From assembly GCF_007993655.1 (NCBI RefSeq), contig NZ_CP029077.1, positions 490,744 through 554,743 of the forward strand: 64,000 bases of DNA, written 5' to 3'. This document shows, piece by piece, positions 44,639 to 53,093 of this stretch (its first letter is position 1; the number at the start of each line of letters is the position of its first letter). Source of the DNA: Candidatus Deianiraea vastatrix (GTDB taxonomy: Bacteria > Pseudomonadota > Alphaproteobacteria > Rickettsiales > Deianiraeaceae). The notes beneath the pieces were generated by a model. It saw only the letters and a program-made list of their open reading frames with translations, was not told where the DNA came from and did not search any database. The position numbers and the translations under genes are program-made.

Positions 44639-45469
44639 TTAAAATGGACAATCCGTTTCTTCATCCACACTATTTTCAGTTGTTTTGTCTATACTATTTT
44701 TTGCTTTTTCATCGATGCTGTTTGCAAATCTTGCAAGGGAAAGCCCGAAATCGAAGAAAATTTGGAGTTGATTTTCGGTTGGCTCGGGGTTGTTTTGAGA
44801 AAGCGTTGCATTAAAGGCGTGCCTGATATTGCAATTATTGACAAAATTAAAAAAACCACTCACAGCATCACAATTTTTGCCAGTTTCACCTTTAAAATTC
44901 AGCTCTTTTTTCAACCTCTCCGTCCTGCCATTTTTTTCAAGGTAGTTGCATAAATCTTCAATAGCGTTTTTTCTGTCTTCAAAAGTGCTGGATGCGCTGT
45001 AAAATTTGTTTTTAATGCGGATTATTTCGTCATCGTGGGATAGCTCTTTTTTAATGCCAGAGTTGATTTCTTGGCTTCCTTTTCGAAAGATTGCCCATTT
45101 TTCACTACCGTTAGCGTATTTTGCAATTATTTCCAATTCAAATTCATCGTCAAATAATATGCATGCGGTTTTAATACCGTTAAGCCTTGAATCGTCCATA
45201 CTTACCCAATGTTTACTTACTGGATGAAAAAATCCTGTATGGTAATTCTTTTGCAGGCAATAATAATCAAAAAGATAAAACGCTTTATGAATTGGGTCTG
45301 TTATGCTATTTTGGATTTTGTTCCATTTGTTTCTATATATTATATCGTAACTTAATATTTCTTTACATAAATCGTTAACATGTCTAACACCTTCAGCAAA
45401 ATCCCTAGATTTTATCGCTGGAAATTCATTTTCTTCGCACAGTCTTTTTCTCATATCATCATTAAACAT
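44639..45469 (-). CDS. Hypothetical protein overlapping murB
   Basis: About 276 residues, not recognised. Soluble, helical, acidic, with no signal peptide. A central segment (HPVSKHWVSMDDSRLNGIKT, then FELEIIAKYANGSEKWAIFR) looks like beta strands between helical regions. ATG 45469 is preceded by GGTGG and overlaps the murB stop by 8 bases; a TTG 30 bases upstream is the alternative. The C-terminus is low complexity (DEKAKNSIDKTTENSVDEET). Confidence 0.65.
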   Translation of the reverse strand: MFNDDMRKRLCEENEFPAIKSRDFAEGVRHVNDLCKEILSYDIIYRNKWNKIQNSITDPIHKAFYLFDYYCLQKNYHTGFFHPVSKHWVSMDDSRLNGIKTACILFDDEFELEIIAKYANGSEKWAIFRKGSQEINSGIKKELSHDDEIIRIKNKFYSASSTFEDRKNAIEDLCNYLEKNGRTERLKKELNFKGETGKNCDAVSGFFNFVNNCNIRHAFNATLSQNNPEPTENQLQIFFDFGLSLARFANSIDEKAKNSIDKTTENSVDEETDCPF

Positions 45470-46463
45470 CGCCACCAATTCTTTCAACTTCCCACTCAAG
45501 TTTTACGCCGAATTTATCGAATATTTTTGCAATTACGAGGTTTCCAAGGTTTTCAAAATCAGATGCCGTTGCGCCACCTTCATTTACGAGGAAATTGCAG
45601 TGTATATCGGAGATTTTCGCGCCTCCATGCGAAAGCCCGCGAAGCCCAGCTTTGTCAATTAACATCCAAGAGTGTATTTTGTCGCAATAAAAATCGTCAT
45701 TTTCCCTTGTGCAATCGAAGTTTTGCCCAAATTCTTCGCAGATTTTCTCAAATGAGCTTTTTGTAAAAAATCGTGGATTTTTAAAAGTGGAACCAACGGT
45801 TTTTCGTCCAATTGGCTGGGTTTTCTTGCGTTTTTGCGAAATTTCGTCCATTTTTACAAAAATTTCATCACTTTTTGCAATTTTTCCTTTAAAAACCGCC
45901 GATGTGAATATAAAATTGTGCCCAATTGCAGTCTTTCTATATGAAAAACCCATATCAGCATTTGTAAAAGTGCCGATATTTCCGTCAAAATCGACATAGT
46001 CAACGCTTTGTAAAATATCTTTAATCTCACCGCCATAACACCCAGCATTCATGCGGATATTTCCACCAATTGTACCCGGAATTCCTATTAAAAACTCGCA
46101 TCCAGAAATGCCGTTTTCAGCGCAAAAATTAGCAAATGTCAAATCAAGCGCGCCACAGCCAACTCGAACCAGCCCATCGCCCAAATTTTCCATATCTGTA
46201 AAGCCTTTTTTAAGCCAGATAGTCAGGCCGCGCAAAATTCCATCACGCACTATAGTATTTGACCGCGCGCCAATAACATTAATCAAAACCCCATACTGCG
46301 TCGCAAGTTTTAGGCTTTGCGAAAGCTCGTCCACGCTTTGAGGGCTGATTAAAATTTCAGCCACCCCGCCGCAGCCAATCCACGATGTTTTTCCAATATC
46401 CGCCCCATATTTTACCTTAGTAATTTGCTCTAATTTTGCTTTAAAATCGGTCATATTTGTCAT
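45462..46463 (-). CDS. murB: UDP-N-acetylenolpyruvoylglucosamine reductase
   Basis: FAD enzyme making UDP-MurNAc. Motifs: GARSNTIVRDG (FAD loop), GIPGTIGGNIRMNAGCYGGE, the proton donor Ser in RKTVGSTFKNP, and the C-terminal catalytic Glu in LEWEVERIG. 333 residues. Separated from ddl-ftsQ, which often lie next to it. Confidence 0.95.
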   Translation of the reverse strand: MTNMTDFKAKLEQITKVKYGADIGKTSWIGCGGVAEILISPQSVDELSQSLKLATQYGVLINVIGARSNTIVRDGILRGLTIWLKKGFTDMENLGDGLVRVGCGALDLTFANFCAENGISGCEFLIGIPGTIGGNIRMNAGCYGGEIKDILQSVDYVDFDGNIGTFTNADMGFSYRKTAIGHNFIFTSAVFKGKIAKSDEIFVKMDEISQKRKKTQPIGRKTVGSTFKNPRFFTKSSFEKICEEFGQNFDCTRENDDFYCDKIHSWMLIDKAGLRGLSHGGAKISDIHCNFLVNEGGATASDFENLGNLVIAKIFDKFGVKLEWEVERIGGDV

Positions 46464-46603
46464 TTTTTGAAAATTTAATATGTATTTTAATAAAAATCAA
46501 GCCTTGAATAAACATATCCTGAGTTGTTTCTTTAATTTTATTTAAAAAATAGTTGATTATTATTTATTTTATTTTAGTATAACGCAAAGGTTATTTATTT
46601 TTT

Positions 46604-47296
46604 ATGAAAAAAACATTCTCTATTTTATCAGCTTCTTTATTAATAGCTGCTGCCCCTGGAAACCAAGGAACTCAAGCTCCTTCAATGCCAGGTTCAGTTA
46701 AAACACCTCAGATGCCTGGAAGCCAACAAGCTCCTGGAAGCCAACAAGCTCCTACTAAGACTCCTCAGATGATGCCTGGAAGCCAGCAAGCTCCTACTAA
46801 GACTCCTCAGATGATGCCTGGAAGCCAACAAGCTCCTACTAAGGCTCCTCAGATGATGCCTGGAAGCCAAGGAAGCCAACAAGCTCCTGGTCGTCAAGGA
46901 ACTCAAGCTCCTTCAATGCCAGGTTCAGTTAAAACACCTCAGATGCCTGGAAGCCAACAAGCTCCTGGAAGCCAACAAGCTCCTACTAAGACTCCTCAGA
47001 TGATGCCTGGAAGCCAAGGAAGCCAACAAGCTCCTGGTCGTCAAGGAACTCAAGCTCCTTCAATGCCAGGTTCAGTTAAAACACCTCAGATGCCTGTGGG
47101 TCAACAAGCTCCAGCTCAAGGAACTCAAGCTCCTTCAATGCCAGGTTCAGTTAAAACACCTCAGATGCCTGTGGGTCAACAAGCTCCAGCTCAAGGAACT
47201 CAAGCTCCTTCAATGCCAGGTTCAGTTAAAACACCTCAGATGCCTGTGGGTCAACAAGCTCCAGCTCAAGGAACTCAAGCTCCTGTACGTAAATAA
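46604..47296 (+). CDS. Secreted Pro/Gln/Ser-rich tandem-repeat protein
   Basis: 230 residues. An N-terminal signal-like segment (MKKTFSILSASLLIAAAPG) is followed entirely by repeats of PGSQQAP, TKTPQMMPGSQQAP and GTQAPSMPGSVKTPQMP modules, ending APVRK. The composition is Pro, Gln, Ser, Gly, Met and Thr with no acidic residues and little structure expected. DNA repeats are almost identical (42-base and 75-base units), so copy number is likely to vary. It is richer in G+C than its surroundings. A possible promoter (TTGATT 46553, TATAAC 46578) precedes it and a terminator follows. Adhesin, matrix-like surface protein or effector are all possible. Confidence 0.8.
   Translation: MKKTFSILSASLLIAAAPGNQGTQAPSMPGSVKTPQMPGSQQAPGSQQAPTKTPQMMPGSQQAPTKTPQMMPGSQQAPTKAPQMMPGSQGSQQAPGRQGTQAPSMPGSVKTPQMPGSQQAPGSQQAPTKTPQMMPGSQGSQQAPGRQGTQAPSMPGSVKTPQMPVGQQAPAQGTQAPSMPGSVKTPQMPVGQQAPAQGTQAPSMPGSVKTPQMPVGQQAPAQGTQAPVRK
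46741..46866 (+). repeat. Three 42-base tandem repeats inside the repeat protein
   Basis: Units start at 46741, 46783 and 46825. Each encodes a 14-residue module (SQQAPTKTPQMMPG and phase variants) and they differ by single bases (for example CCAACAAG versus CCAGCAAG). Confidence 0.9.
47045..47269 (+). repeat. Three 75-base tandem repeats inside the repeat protein
   Basis: Units start at 47045, 47120 and 47195, with a partial fourth at 47270. Each encodes 25 residues beginning GTQAPSMPGSVKTPQMP and ending VGQQAPAQ. The copies appear identical, suggesting very recent expansion. Confidence 0.9.
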
Positions 47297-47330
47297 GGCA
47301 ATGCTACAGATCAAAGCAATTGTTTATTAT

Positions 47331-47360
47331 CACACCGTCTTGTTAAAGGCGGTGTTTTTA
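47331..47360 (+). terminator. Intrinsic terminator after the repeat protein
   Basis: Stem ACACCGTCTT (47332-47341) pairs with AAGGCGGTGT (47346-47355) across a short loop with one G-T wobble, followed by a T run. It separates the repeat gene from the protease gene, although read-through is possible. Confidence 0.75.
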
Positions 47361-47379
47361 ATTTCCATGTTTTTAATTT

Positions 47380-48219
47380 ATGAAAAATAATATTGATAAA
47401 ATAATGCCTTTTTTATCCCCGGCATCCCTTCAAAACAATAAAACATTAAAAAGATCTCAATATATAAATAATTCCGACTTAAAACAAACAAATAAAAAAA
47501 TTTGGTTTGACAGTAATGAAATTTACAACCAAATTAAAGAATTCCAAATCCTTTTTAGTCCTACGCAGTATGCAAAAGTTTTACCCGTTCGTTTTGATTT
47601 AAAAGGCAGTCCAAGCAAAGATGATTTACGTAATATAACTAATAATCTTCAATATGGAAATAGGATTTTAATACCATGGCTTTGTGATGGACATTGGTCT
47701 AGTGTTGAAATATCCAAAAATCAATATGGAAAAATAACTTTAACAGTTCACAATCCACAGGAAAGACCTCATTCAAAAACACAAAAATCTTTAACAAATG
47801 AAATTGCAAATGAAGTTAAAAATACATTGTTTCAAAATAAAGATGTAACGATTGAATCATCTAGATTTAATCAAAATAGGCAAAAAGATGTAAATTTTTG
47901 CGGCGGAATTATGCTAAATGAGATGTTTAATATTGCTATTAATGCAAAAGATAAAATACCAAAAGATTACACAAAAAAGGAGCTACAAAGTAACTGCGTA
48001 GCTCCATTATTAAGTTTTATGTCAATTAATAAAGATAAAATCAATCCAAATGTTAATAAAAAGATTGTCGAAAATGTCGTTAATGAAAATACCAATAGAT
48101 GTCTTGAAATATACAAAAGTGATACATCTTTATTACACGTTGTTAAAGGTCTGTATCATTTGATATTAATTATTGTATTTAATAAAGACACTGCAAAAAA
48201 TCACCATAATAGCAGATGA
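47380..48219 (+). CDS. Predicted Ulp1-like (clan CE, C48-type) cysteine protease, effector candidate
   Basis: 279 residues. The catalytic layout of deSUMOylase/deubiquitinase-type proteases is visible in order: IWFDSNEIYNQIKEF (family-like entry helix, about 41-55), CDGHWSSVEI with His105-Trp106, VHNPQ with Asn125 where Asp is usual, and RQKDVNFCGG with Gln168 exactly six residues before Cys174 (oxyanion-hole Gln and nucleophile). A C-terminal hydrophobic helix (about 241-257, LHVVKGLYHLILIIVF) could anchor it in a membrane. Related enzymes in intracellular bacteria are secreted to act on host ubiquitin-like proteins. Function here is inferred. Confidence 0.78.
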   Translation: MKNNIDKIMPFLSPASLQNNKTLKRSQYINNSDLKQTNKKIWFDSNEIYNQIKEFQILFSPTQYAKVLPVRFDLKGSPSKDDLRNITNNLQYGNRILIPWLCDGHWSSVEISKNQYGKITLTVHNPQERPHSKTQKSLTNEIANEVKNTLFQNKDVTIESSRFNQNRQKDVNFCGGIMLNEMFNIAINAKDKIPKDYTKKELQSNCVAPLLSFMSINKDKINPNVNKKIVENVVNENTNRCLEIYKSDTSLLHVVKGLYHLILIIVFNKDTAKNHHNSR

Positions 48220-48323
48220 TAATTGTAAAAGATTACACAAAACACAAGCATTTATGGTAATAAATAACACTAAGCTAAAAAAGTAAATAAAATAAAAGTC
48301 AAATTATTTTATTTATCATACCC

Positions 48324-48354
48324 CTTGAAATTATCTAAAATGTGAATATATAAC
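48324..48354 (+). promoter_or_regulatory. groES-groEL promoter
   Basis: CTTGAAA (48324-48330) fits a sigma32 -35 box and, as TTGAAA, a sigma70 one. After 16 bases comes TATATAAC (48347-48354). The -10 lacks the CCCCAT of classic sigma32 promoters, so the factor is uncertain. The ATG lies 22 bases beyond. Confidence 0.5.
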
Positions 48355-48375
48355 ATTTGAACATATGATTTTGTT

Positions 48376-48663
48376 ATGAAAGTAAAACCAACAGAAGATA
48401 GATTGCTAGTTCGCAGACTAGAATCTGAAGAAAAAACAGCAGGTGGAATAATTATTCCTGATACTGCAAAAGAAAAGCCTATGCAAGGGCAAGTTATTTG
48501 TGCTGGTCCTGGACGCAGAAACGACAAAGGCGAAGTAATTCCTATGTCAATTAAAGAAGGAGATAAAGTCCTTTTTGCAAAATGGTCTGGAACGGAAGTT
48601 AAAGTTGGAAATGAAGATCTTTTGGTTATGAAAGAATCTGATGTTCTGGCTATTATTGAGTAA
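48376..48663 (+). CDS. groS: Co-chaperonin GroES
   Basis: 95 residues forming the lid of Gro[22 protein letters not shown], the mobile loop [19 protein letters not shown] and the C-terminal [13 protein letters not shown] are all typical. groEL follows after 26 bases. Confidence 0.98.
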   Translation: MKVKPTEDRLLVRRLESEEKTAGGIIIPDTAKEKPMQGQVICAGPGRRNDKGEVIPMSIKEGDKVLFAKWSGTEVKVGNEDLLVMKESDVLAIIE

Positions 48664-48689
48664 TTTTTAATATTTTTTGATTTATTTTT

Positions 48690-50342
48690 ATGGCAAGTAA
48701 AGATGTAAAACACGGCTCTGAAGCAAGAGTTAAAATGATACAAGGTATAGATATTTTGGCTGATGCGGTGAAAGTTACCCTTGGTCCAAAAGGAAGAAAT
48801 GTTGTAATTGAAAAATCTTTTGGCTCTCCAAAGATTACAAAAGATGGAGTTTCGGTTGCAAAGGAAATTGAGCTTGAAGACAAGATTCAAAACCTTGGTG
48901 TGCAATTAATTAAACAAGTTGCAAGCAAAACTGGTGATAATGCAGGCGATGGAACAACAACTGCAACAGTTCTTGCGCAAGCTATCGTTCGCGAAGGTAA
49001 TAAATATGTTACAGCTGGAATGAATCCAATGGATTTAAAGCGTGGTATTGACCTTGCGGTATCTGTTATAGTTGATGAAATTAAATCATCTGCAAAGAAA
49101 ATTTCTTCATCTGAAGAAACTGCTCAAGTTGCAACAATTTCAGCAAATTCTGATAGCGAAATCGGCTCAAAAATTGCACAAGCAATCGAAAAAGTTGGAC
49201 ACAAAAGCCCAATTACAGTCGAAGAAGGTAAGGGAACTGAATTTGAAGTTGATGTTGTTGAAGGTATGACTTTTGATAGAGGTTATTTATCTCCATACTT
49301 TGCGACAAATTCTGAAAAAATGACTTGCGAACTTGAAAATCCATATATTTTGATTTTCGACAAAAAAATCTCTACAATTCAACCAATCCTTCCGGTTCTT
49401 GAAAAAGTTGTTCAATCTGGTAAAGCATTGTTAATAATTGCTGAAGATGTTGAAGGTGAAGCCCTTGCTACTTTGGTTGTAAATAGACTTCGTGGCGGTC
49501 TTAAAATCTGCGCTGTAAAAGCTCCAGGCTTTGGCGACAGAAGAAAGGCTATGCTTGAAGATATTGCAATTTTAACAGGTGGCGAATTAGTTGCTGAAGA
49601 GCTTGGAATAAAGCTTGAATCACTTACCATCGAGCAACTTGGACGTGCAAAAAGAGTAATCGTTGATAAAGACAATACAACAATTGTTGACGGAAGCGGC
49701 GAAAAGAAAGCAATTGATGCAAGATGTAAGCAAATTGAAAAGCAAATGGCTGACTCAACTTCTGACTACGATAAAGAAAAAATGCAAGAAAGACTTGCAA
49801 AATTATCTGGCGGTGTTGCAATCTTACGCGTTGGCGGATCAACTGAAGTTGAAGTAAAAGAGAAAAAAGACAGAGTTGAAGACGCACTTCACGCAACTCG
49901 CGCTGCACTTGAAGAAGGTATCGTTGCAGGCGGTGGAATTGCGCTTTTATACGCATCTAAAAAACTTGAAAGCGTAAAAGGGCAAAACGAAGACCAAAAT
50001 GCTGGTATTAAAATCGTTGCTCGTGCACTTCAAGCTCCAGTTCGTCAAATTGCTGAAAATGCAGGTTTCGACGGCGCTGTTGTTGCTGGAAAATTGCTTG
50101 AGCAATCTTCAAAAACTTTCGGTTTCAACGCACAAACTGGTGAATATACAGACATGTTAAAAGCCGGTATTGTTGACCCTGCTAAAGTTTCAAGAACTGC
50201 TATTCAAAACGCTGGCTCAGTTGCTGGATTATTCCTAACTACTGAATGCGTTGTAATAGAGGCTCCAAAGAAAGAAGCTTGCGGCGCAGGAGGTCATAGC
50301 CACGGCGGAATGCCAGGTGGAATGGGCGGTATGGATTATTAA
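48690..50342 (+). CDS. groL: Chaperonin GroEL
   Basis: 550 residues, full length. [20 protein letters not shown], the ATPase motif [14 protein letters not shown], the apical domain and the family signature near [16 protein letters not shown]-like sequence (here [13 protein letters not shown]) are intact. The C-terminal Gly-Met tail ([12 protein letters not shown]) is present. It is the usual second gene of the groESL operon; a GC-rich hairpin follows. Confidence 0.98.
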   Translation: MASKDVKHGSEARVKMIQGIDILADAVKVTLGPKGRNVVIEKSFGSPKITKDGVSVAKEIELEDKIQNLGVQLIKQVASKTGDNAGDGTTTATVLAQAIVREGNKYVTAGMNPMDLKRGIDLAVSVIVDEIKSSAKKISSSEETAQVATISANSDSEIGSKIAQAIEKVGHKSPITVEEGKGTEFEVDVVEGMTFDRGYLSPYFATNSEKMTCELENPYILIFDKKISTIQPILPVLEKVVQSGKALLIIAEDVEGEALATLVVNRLRGGLKICAVKAPGFGDRRKAMLEDIAILTGGELVAEELGIKLESLTIEQLGRAKRVIVDKDNTTIVDGSGEKKAIDARCKQIEKQMADSTSDYDKEKMQERLAKLSGGVAILRVGGSTEVEVKEKKDRVEDALHATRAALEEGIVAGGGIALLYASKKLESVKGQNEDQNAGIKIVARALQAPVRQIAENAGFDGAVVAGKLLEQSSKTFGFNAQTGEYTDMLKAGIVDPAKVSRTAIQNAGSVAGLFLTTECVVIEAPKKEACGAGGHSHGGMPGGMGGMDY

Positions 50343-50365
50343 GCGTCCTTGCCAAACTTGCTTTA

Positions 50366-50390
50366 CATCCCCGCAAATTTTGTGGGGATG
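50366..50390 (+). terminator. Stem-loop after groEL
   Basis: CATCCCCGCAA pairs with TTGTGGGGATG (one G-T pair) around a short loop. No T tract follows on the plus strand, so it may be an RNA-stabilising or weak terminator hairpin. Confidence 0.5.
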
Positions 50391-50425
50391 GGGCAAAAGA
50401 AAATATGTAATCTTTAAATAAATAT

Positions 50426-50614
50426 ATGAGTGATGATAACAAAAATAAGAATAATGGTAATCAGTGGGTTGAGATTAAAGAAAGTGAGGAATTTAGAAAT
50501 AAAGTTGATTTAAAGTTTGAAAAGATAATAAATCAACCAAAGCCAAGTGAATCCAAACCGTCTAGTCCAAAAAATGAACCTTCTACTACAAATCAAGGAA
50601 ATAGTAATAAATAA
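50426..50614 (+). CDS. Small hydrophilic protein, probably the 5' part of a frameshifted gene
   Basis: 62 residues, Asn/Lys-rich then Pro/Ser-rich (QPKPSESKPSSPKNEPS), ending GNSNK. No known family. Removing one A in AATAAATAATG at the stop would join it to the downstream frame, giving a hydrophilic head, a hydrophobic helix (VVQIGSIITIGSIFAMNI) and the helical domain at 50661. Confidence 0.5.
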   Translation: MSDDNKNKNNGNQWVEIKESEEFRNKVDLKFEKIINQPKPSESKPSSPKNEPSTTNQGNSNK

Positions 50615-50660
50615 TGTTGTTCAAATTGGTTCAATAATTACGATTGGCTCAATCTTTGCA

Positions 50661-51017
50661 ATGAATATTAAGAAAATTAATATTAATTTCAATGTTTTCT
50701 CCAGAAAAAAGTTAGATTATAATGAATTGGAAAGCGAAAAGTTAGATTATAATGAATTTACAAGGCTAAAAAGAAATCTTGATAATGCTATTAATGAATT
50801 GGAAAGCGAAAATGATTATAATAATCTTTTCCATGCATTAGATGAATTTAAAACATTTATCAATCTTTATCACAAACTAATACCAACAGATGAATTAATT
50901 GATAACTATAAAGATATTATTAAATGTTTAGAAAAGTGGCAAAAGGTTCGTGGGAAAAAATCTTCAGAACTGGTGCTTTATAAAAAGAAATTGAAAAAAT
51001 TATTGACTAAAAAATAA
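50661..51017 (+). CDS. Helical hypothetical protein, probably the 3' part of a frameshifted gene
   Basis: 118 residues from the first ATG. It is charged and helical, with a repeated LDYNELESEK / LDYNEF / NELESEND pattern coming from a 30-base direct repeat near 50715-50775. The open frame continues upstream of the ATG through a hydrophobic helix, which supports fusion with the 50426 frame. No family recognised. The C-terminus is very basic (YKKKLKKLLTKK). Confidence 0.5.
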   Translation: MNIKKININFNVFSRKKLDYNELESEKLDYNEFTRLKRNLDNAINELESENDYNNLFHALDEFKTFINLYHKLIPTDELIDNYKDIIKCLEKWQKVRGKKSSELVLYKKKLKKLLTKK

Positions 51018-51199
51018 ATCAAGCCCTAGCTCAAGCCCCAATAATCACAGCCGCTATATTTGCAATAATCAGATTTTAAGACAAATCTTCACAAATACAA
51101 CAAAAAAATCCAAAAAGCAGTATTAATCTTTACATCCTACATCTAAAATGCAATTAACATCTTACGTGCTATAAAATCCAAAATATATTCAAACACACC

Positions 51200-51227
51200 T
51201 TGACAATAATTAAAAATTGTGTATAAT
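51200..51227 (+). promoter_or_regulatory. Near-perfect sigma70 promoter upstream of the TauE-family gene
   Basis: TTGACA (51200-51205), 16-base spacer, TATAAT (51222-51227). The following leader of about 60 bases contains a hairpin touching the start codon. Confidence 0.75.
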
Positions 51228-51262
51228 ATAGAAAACCTTCGTTTTATATATGTCTTGTCAAA

Positions 51263-51293
51263 ATTTGCGCATTAATCTTATTTTAATGCAAAT
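51263..51293 (+). promoter_or_regulatory. Hairpin abutting the start codon of the TauE-family gene
   Basis: ATTTGC-GC-ATTAA (51263-51275) pairs with TTAAT-GCAAAT (51283-51293), 11 bp with a two-base bulge. The stem ends one base before the ATG at 51294 and would cover any ribosome-binding site. It might act as a translational switch or an operator. Confidence 0.5.
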
Positions 51294-52082
51294 ATGACCC
51301 ATTTATTCTTCATGCAAAATCTTGATTTTTGGCAAATATTTCTCGTGGCATTCGTTGGTTTTGCGGCATCTTTCATAGGAAACGCGGCAGGAAGTGATGG
51401 TTTTATATACCTAATCGGCATGAATTTTTTAAATCTTCCAACCATGCGCGCAATTGGAACCATGAAGTGGTTTAGCTTTGCAAGTGCATTTTATGCAATG
51501 TCAAGATACAGAAAACAAAACTCGACAGCTGCTAAAAAATTTATCAGATTCCTCTTCCCATATGGCGTAATTCTCTGGCTTTCAGCCTCATTCATTGGGT
51601 CAATACTTGCACAGCGTGTCTCTGGTGATTTTATGGACAAAATGCTGCCGTTTTTAACCCTGCTTATGGCGTTTTATAAGACAATTTTTTTCGATCCAAA
51701 AAAATTTACAAAACGCCGAATATCAAATAAAATTTTCTTTTACGGCTTTTTAAGCATAATCTTTTTCTATATAGGCTTTTTCGGGCCAGGTGGCGCTACA
51801 TTTGTCATATTTTTTGCAAGCATGCTAATTGGAATGGGCTTAAAAGAGGCATCAATAGTTTCTCGCCATGTTACATTCGTTGCAAATGTTATATCAGTCC
51901 TTGTCTTTGCCTACAAGCAAATGTTTTATATCGATGTTGCTTTAATTACCATAATATCTGGAATTATTGGAACAAAATGTAGTCTTAAATTTGTTGCAAA
52001 ATACGGCAATCAATTCATTAACATATCTCTTATAGTGGTTCTTTATTTTGTTTCAGCTGTATATTTCCTAAACTTGAAATAA
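51294..52082 (+). CDS. TauE/SafE-family (DUF81) membrane permease
   Basis: 262 residues, about eight transmembrane helices. The family start VAFVGFAASFIGNAAGSDGF and the second-half counterpart IGFFGPGGATFVIFFASMLI show the duplicated half structure of TauE/SafE proteins, which export sulfite, sulfonates or related organic anions. The substrate is unknown. It has a strong promoter and a start-codon hairpin, suggesting regulated expression. Confidence 0.85.
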   Translation: MTHLFFMQNLDFWQIFLVAFVGFAASFIGNAAGSDGFIYLIGMNFLNLPTMRAIGTMKWFSFASAFYAMSRYRKQNSTAAKKFIRFLFPYGVILWLSASFIGSILAQRVSGDFMDKMLPFLTLLMAFYKTIFFDPKKFTKRRISNKIFFYGFLSIIFFYIGFFGPGGATFVIFFASMLIGMGLKEASIVSRHVTFVANVISVLVFAYKQMFYIDVALITIISGIIGTKCSLKFVAKYGNQFINISLIVVLYFVSAVYFLNLK

Positions 52083-52097
52083 ACATCGCATCAATTA

Positions 52098-53093
52098 CTA
52101 TCTACCATTAATTTGCGCATCCTTCATTTGACATTCAGATATATAATTTTTCCATTTTTGACTTTGAGCAGTTGTATAATTTGAAACATTACTGTATGAT
52201 AAATCAAATATTTTATAATCTTGATCATCTTTTATATCATTAAATTCACTGACAATCAAGTAGTTTTCCATAAAAACCTTTGCATAATTGTTGTATTCTT
52301 CACATGATGCAAGCTTTATAGCCTTATAAGGAATACACCCAATGTCATTGAAATATGTTATATAAAATGCAGTTTTTTCATCTTTTAGCTCAGAATTGTT
52401 TGGAGTGCTGTTTAATATAATACTTCTATCATTTAAACCAAATTCCCATGGCTTTAATCTTTTTATTTGCTTCTTTGCATCTTTTAATTCACTTGCTTCT
52501 TTTGAATTTAAACCCCTTTCTCCGTAATCTTTTTGCGACTGCAAAGACTGCTCTTGTATTATTGCATCATCTGTTTTTGCCTCAATTGCGAGCAATTCAT
52601 CAACATTATTTGATATTATGGGGCAATTTTTATCCACAAAAACATCTTCCGTACTTGTTACTATAAGCCTTATAAAATCTGGAAATAATGGTATCATTTG
52701 ATATTGATGAAATACTGGATTGCAGTCTCTTGCCAATAAATTTCTTGCCACTTTAAACTTAAGCTTATTACATTCTTGATTATCTTGATTAAAAAACGCA
52801 TTACTTTTTGAAACACCGAGTGCATAAAGCAGGTCATATTTAAGCTCTTGAGAGGCAGTAATAACGCCATTTTTTACCGCAATTCTTTGTCCATTATCAA
52901 GAGTATAATTTCCGTCTTTTGGAATGGTATAAACATATCTTTTATTTAGCAAATTTTGAAAAATTATCTCATCACCATAAACAATTGCCATAACACGCGG
53001 CGATCCTTTTACCAAAACCGAAAAATAATTCTTGCCAGCAATTGCATAATTTGCGAAAAAAAGTGTCAAAATTAAAGCAAGTAAGTAACGCAT
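52098..53093 (-). CDS. Exported hypothetical protein
   Basis: 331 residues with a clear signal peptide (LLALILTLFFANYAIAG, cleavage near residue 19). The mature part is soluble, with five or six cysteines (QECNKLKF, ARDCNP, KNCPII, IGCIPYK, ASCEEYN, SECQMK) that could form periplasmic disulfides. I do not recognise a family. The ATG overlaps the aroB stop (TAATG), so it is coupled to aroB, although a functional link is doubtful. Confidence 0.7.
   Translation of the reverse strand: MRYLLALILTLFFANYAIAGKNYFSVLVKGSPRVMAIVYGDEIIFQNLLNKRYVYTIPKDGNYTLDNGQRIAVKNGVITASQELKYDLLYALGVSKSNAFFNQDNQECNKLKFKVARNLLARDCNPVFHQYQMIPLFPDFIRLIVTSTEDVFVDKNCPIISNNVDELLAIEAKTDDAIIQEQSLQSQKDYGERGLNSKEASELKDAKKQIKRLKPWEFGLNDRSIILNSTPNNSELKDEKTAFYITYFNDIGCIPYKAIKLASCEEYNNYAKVFMENYLIVSEFNDIKDDQDYKIFDLSYSNVSNYTTAQSQKWKNYISECQMKDAQINGR

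Noticed and set aside
46694-46906. Minus-strand frame of Ser/Leu/Arg repeats
   Set aside because: Antisense shadow of the tandem-repeat protein.
48309-48905. Minus-strand 198-codon frame
   Set aside because: Lies antisense to groES and the groEL start, both certain; no domain.
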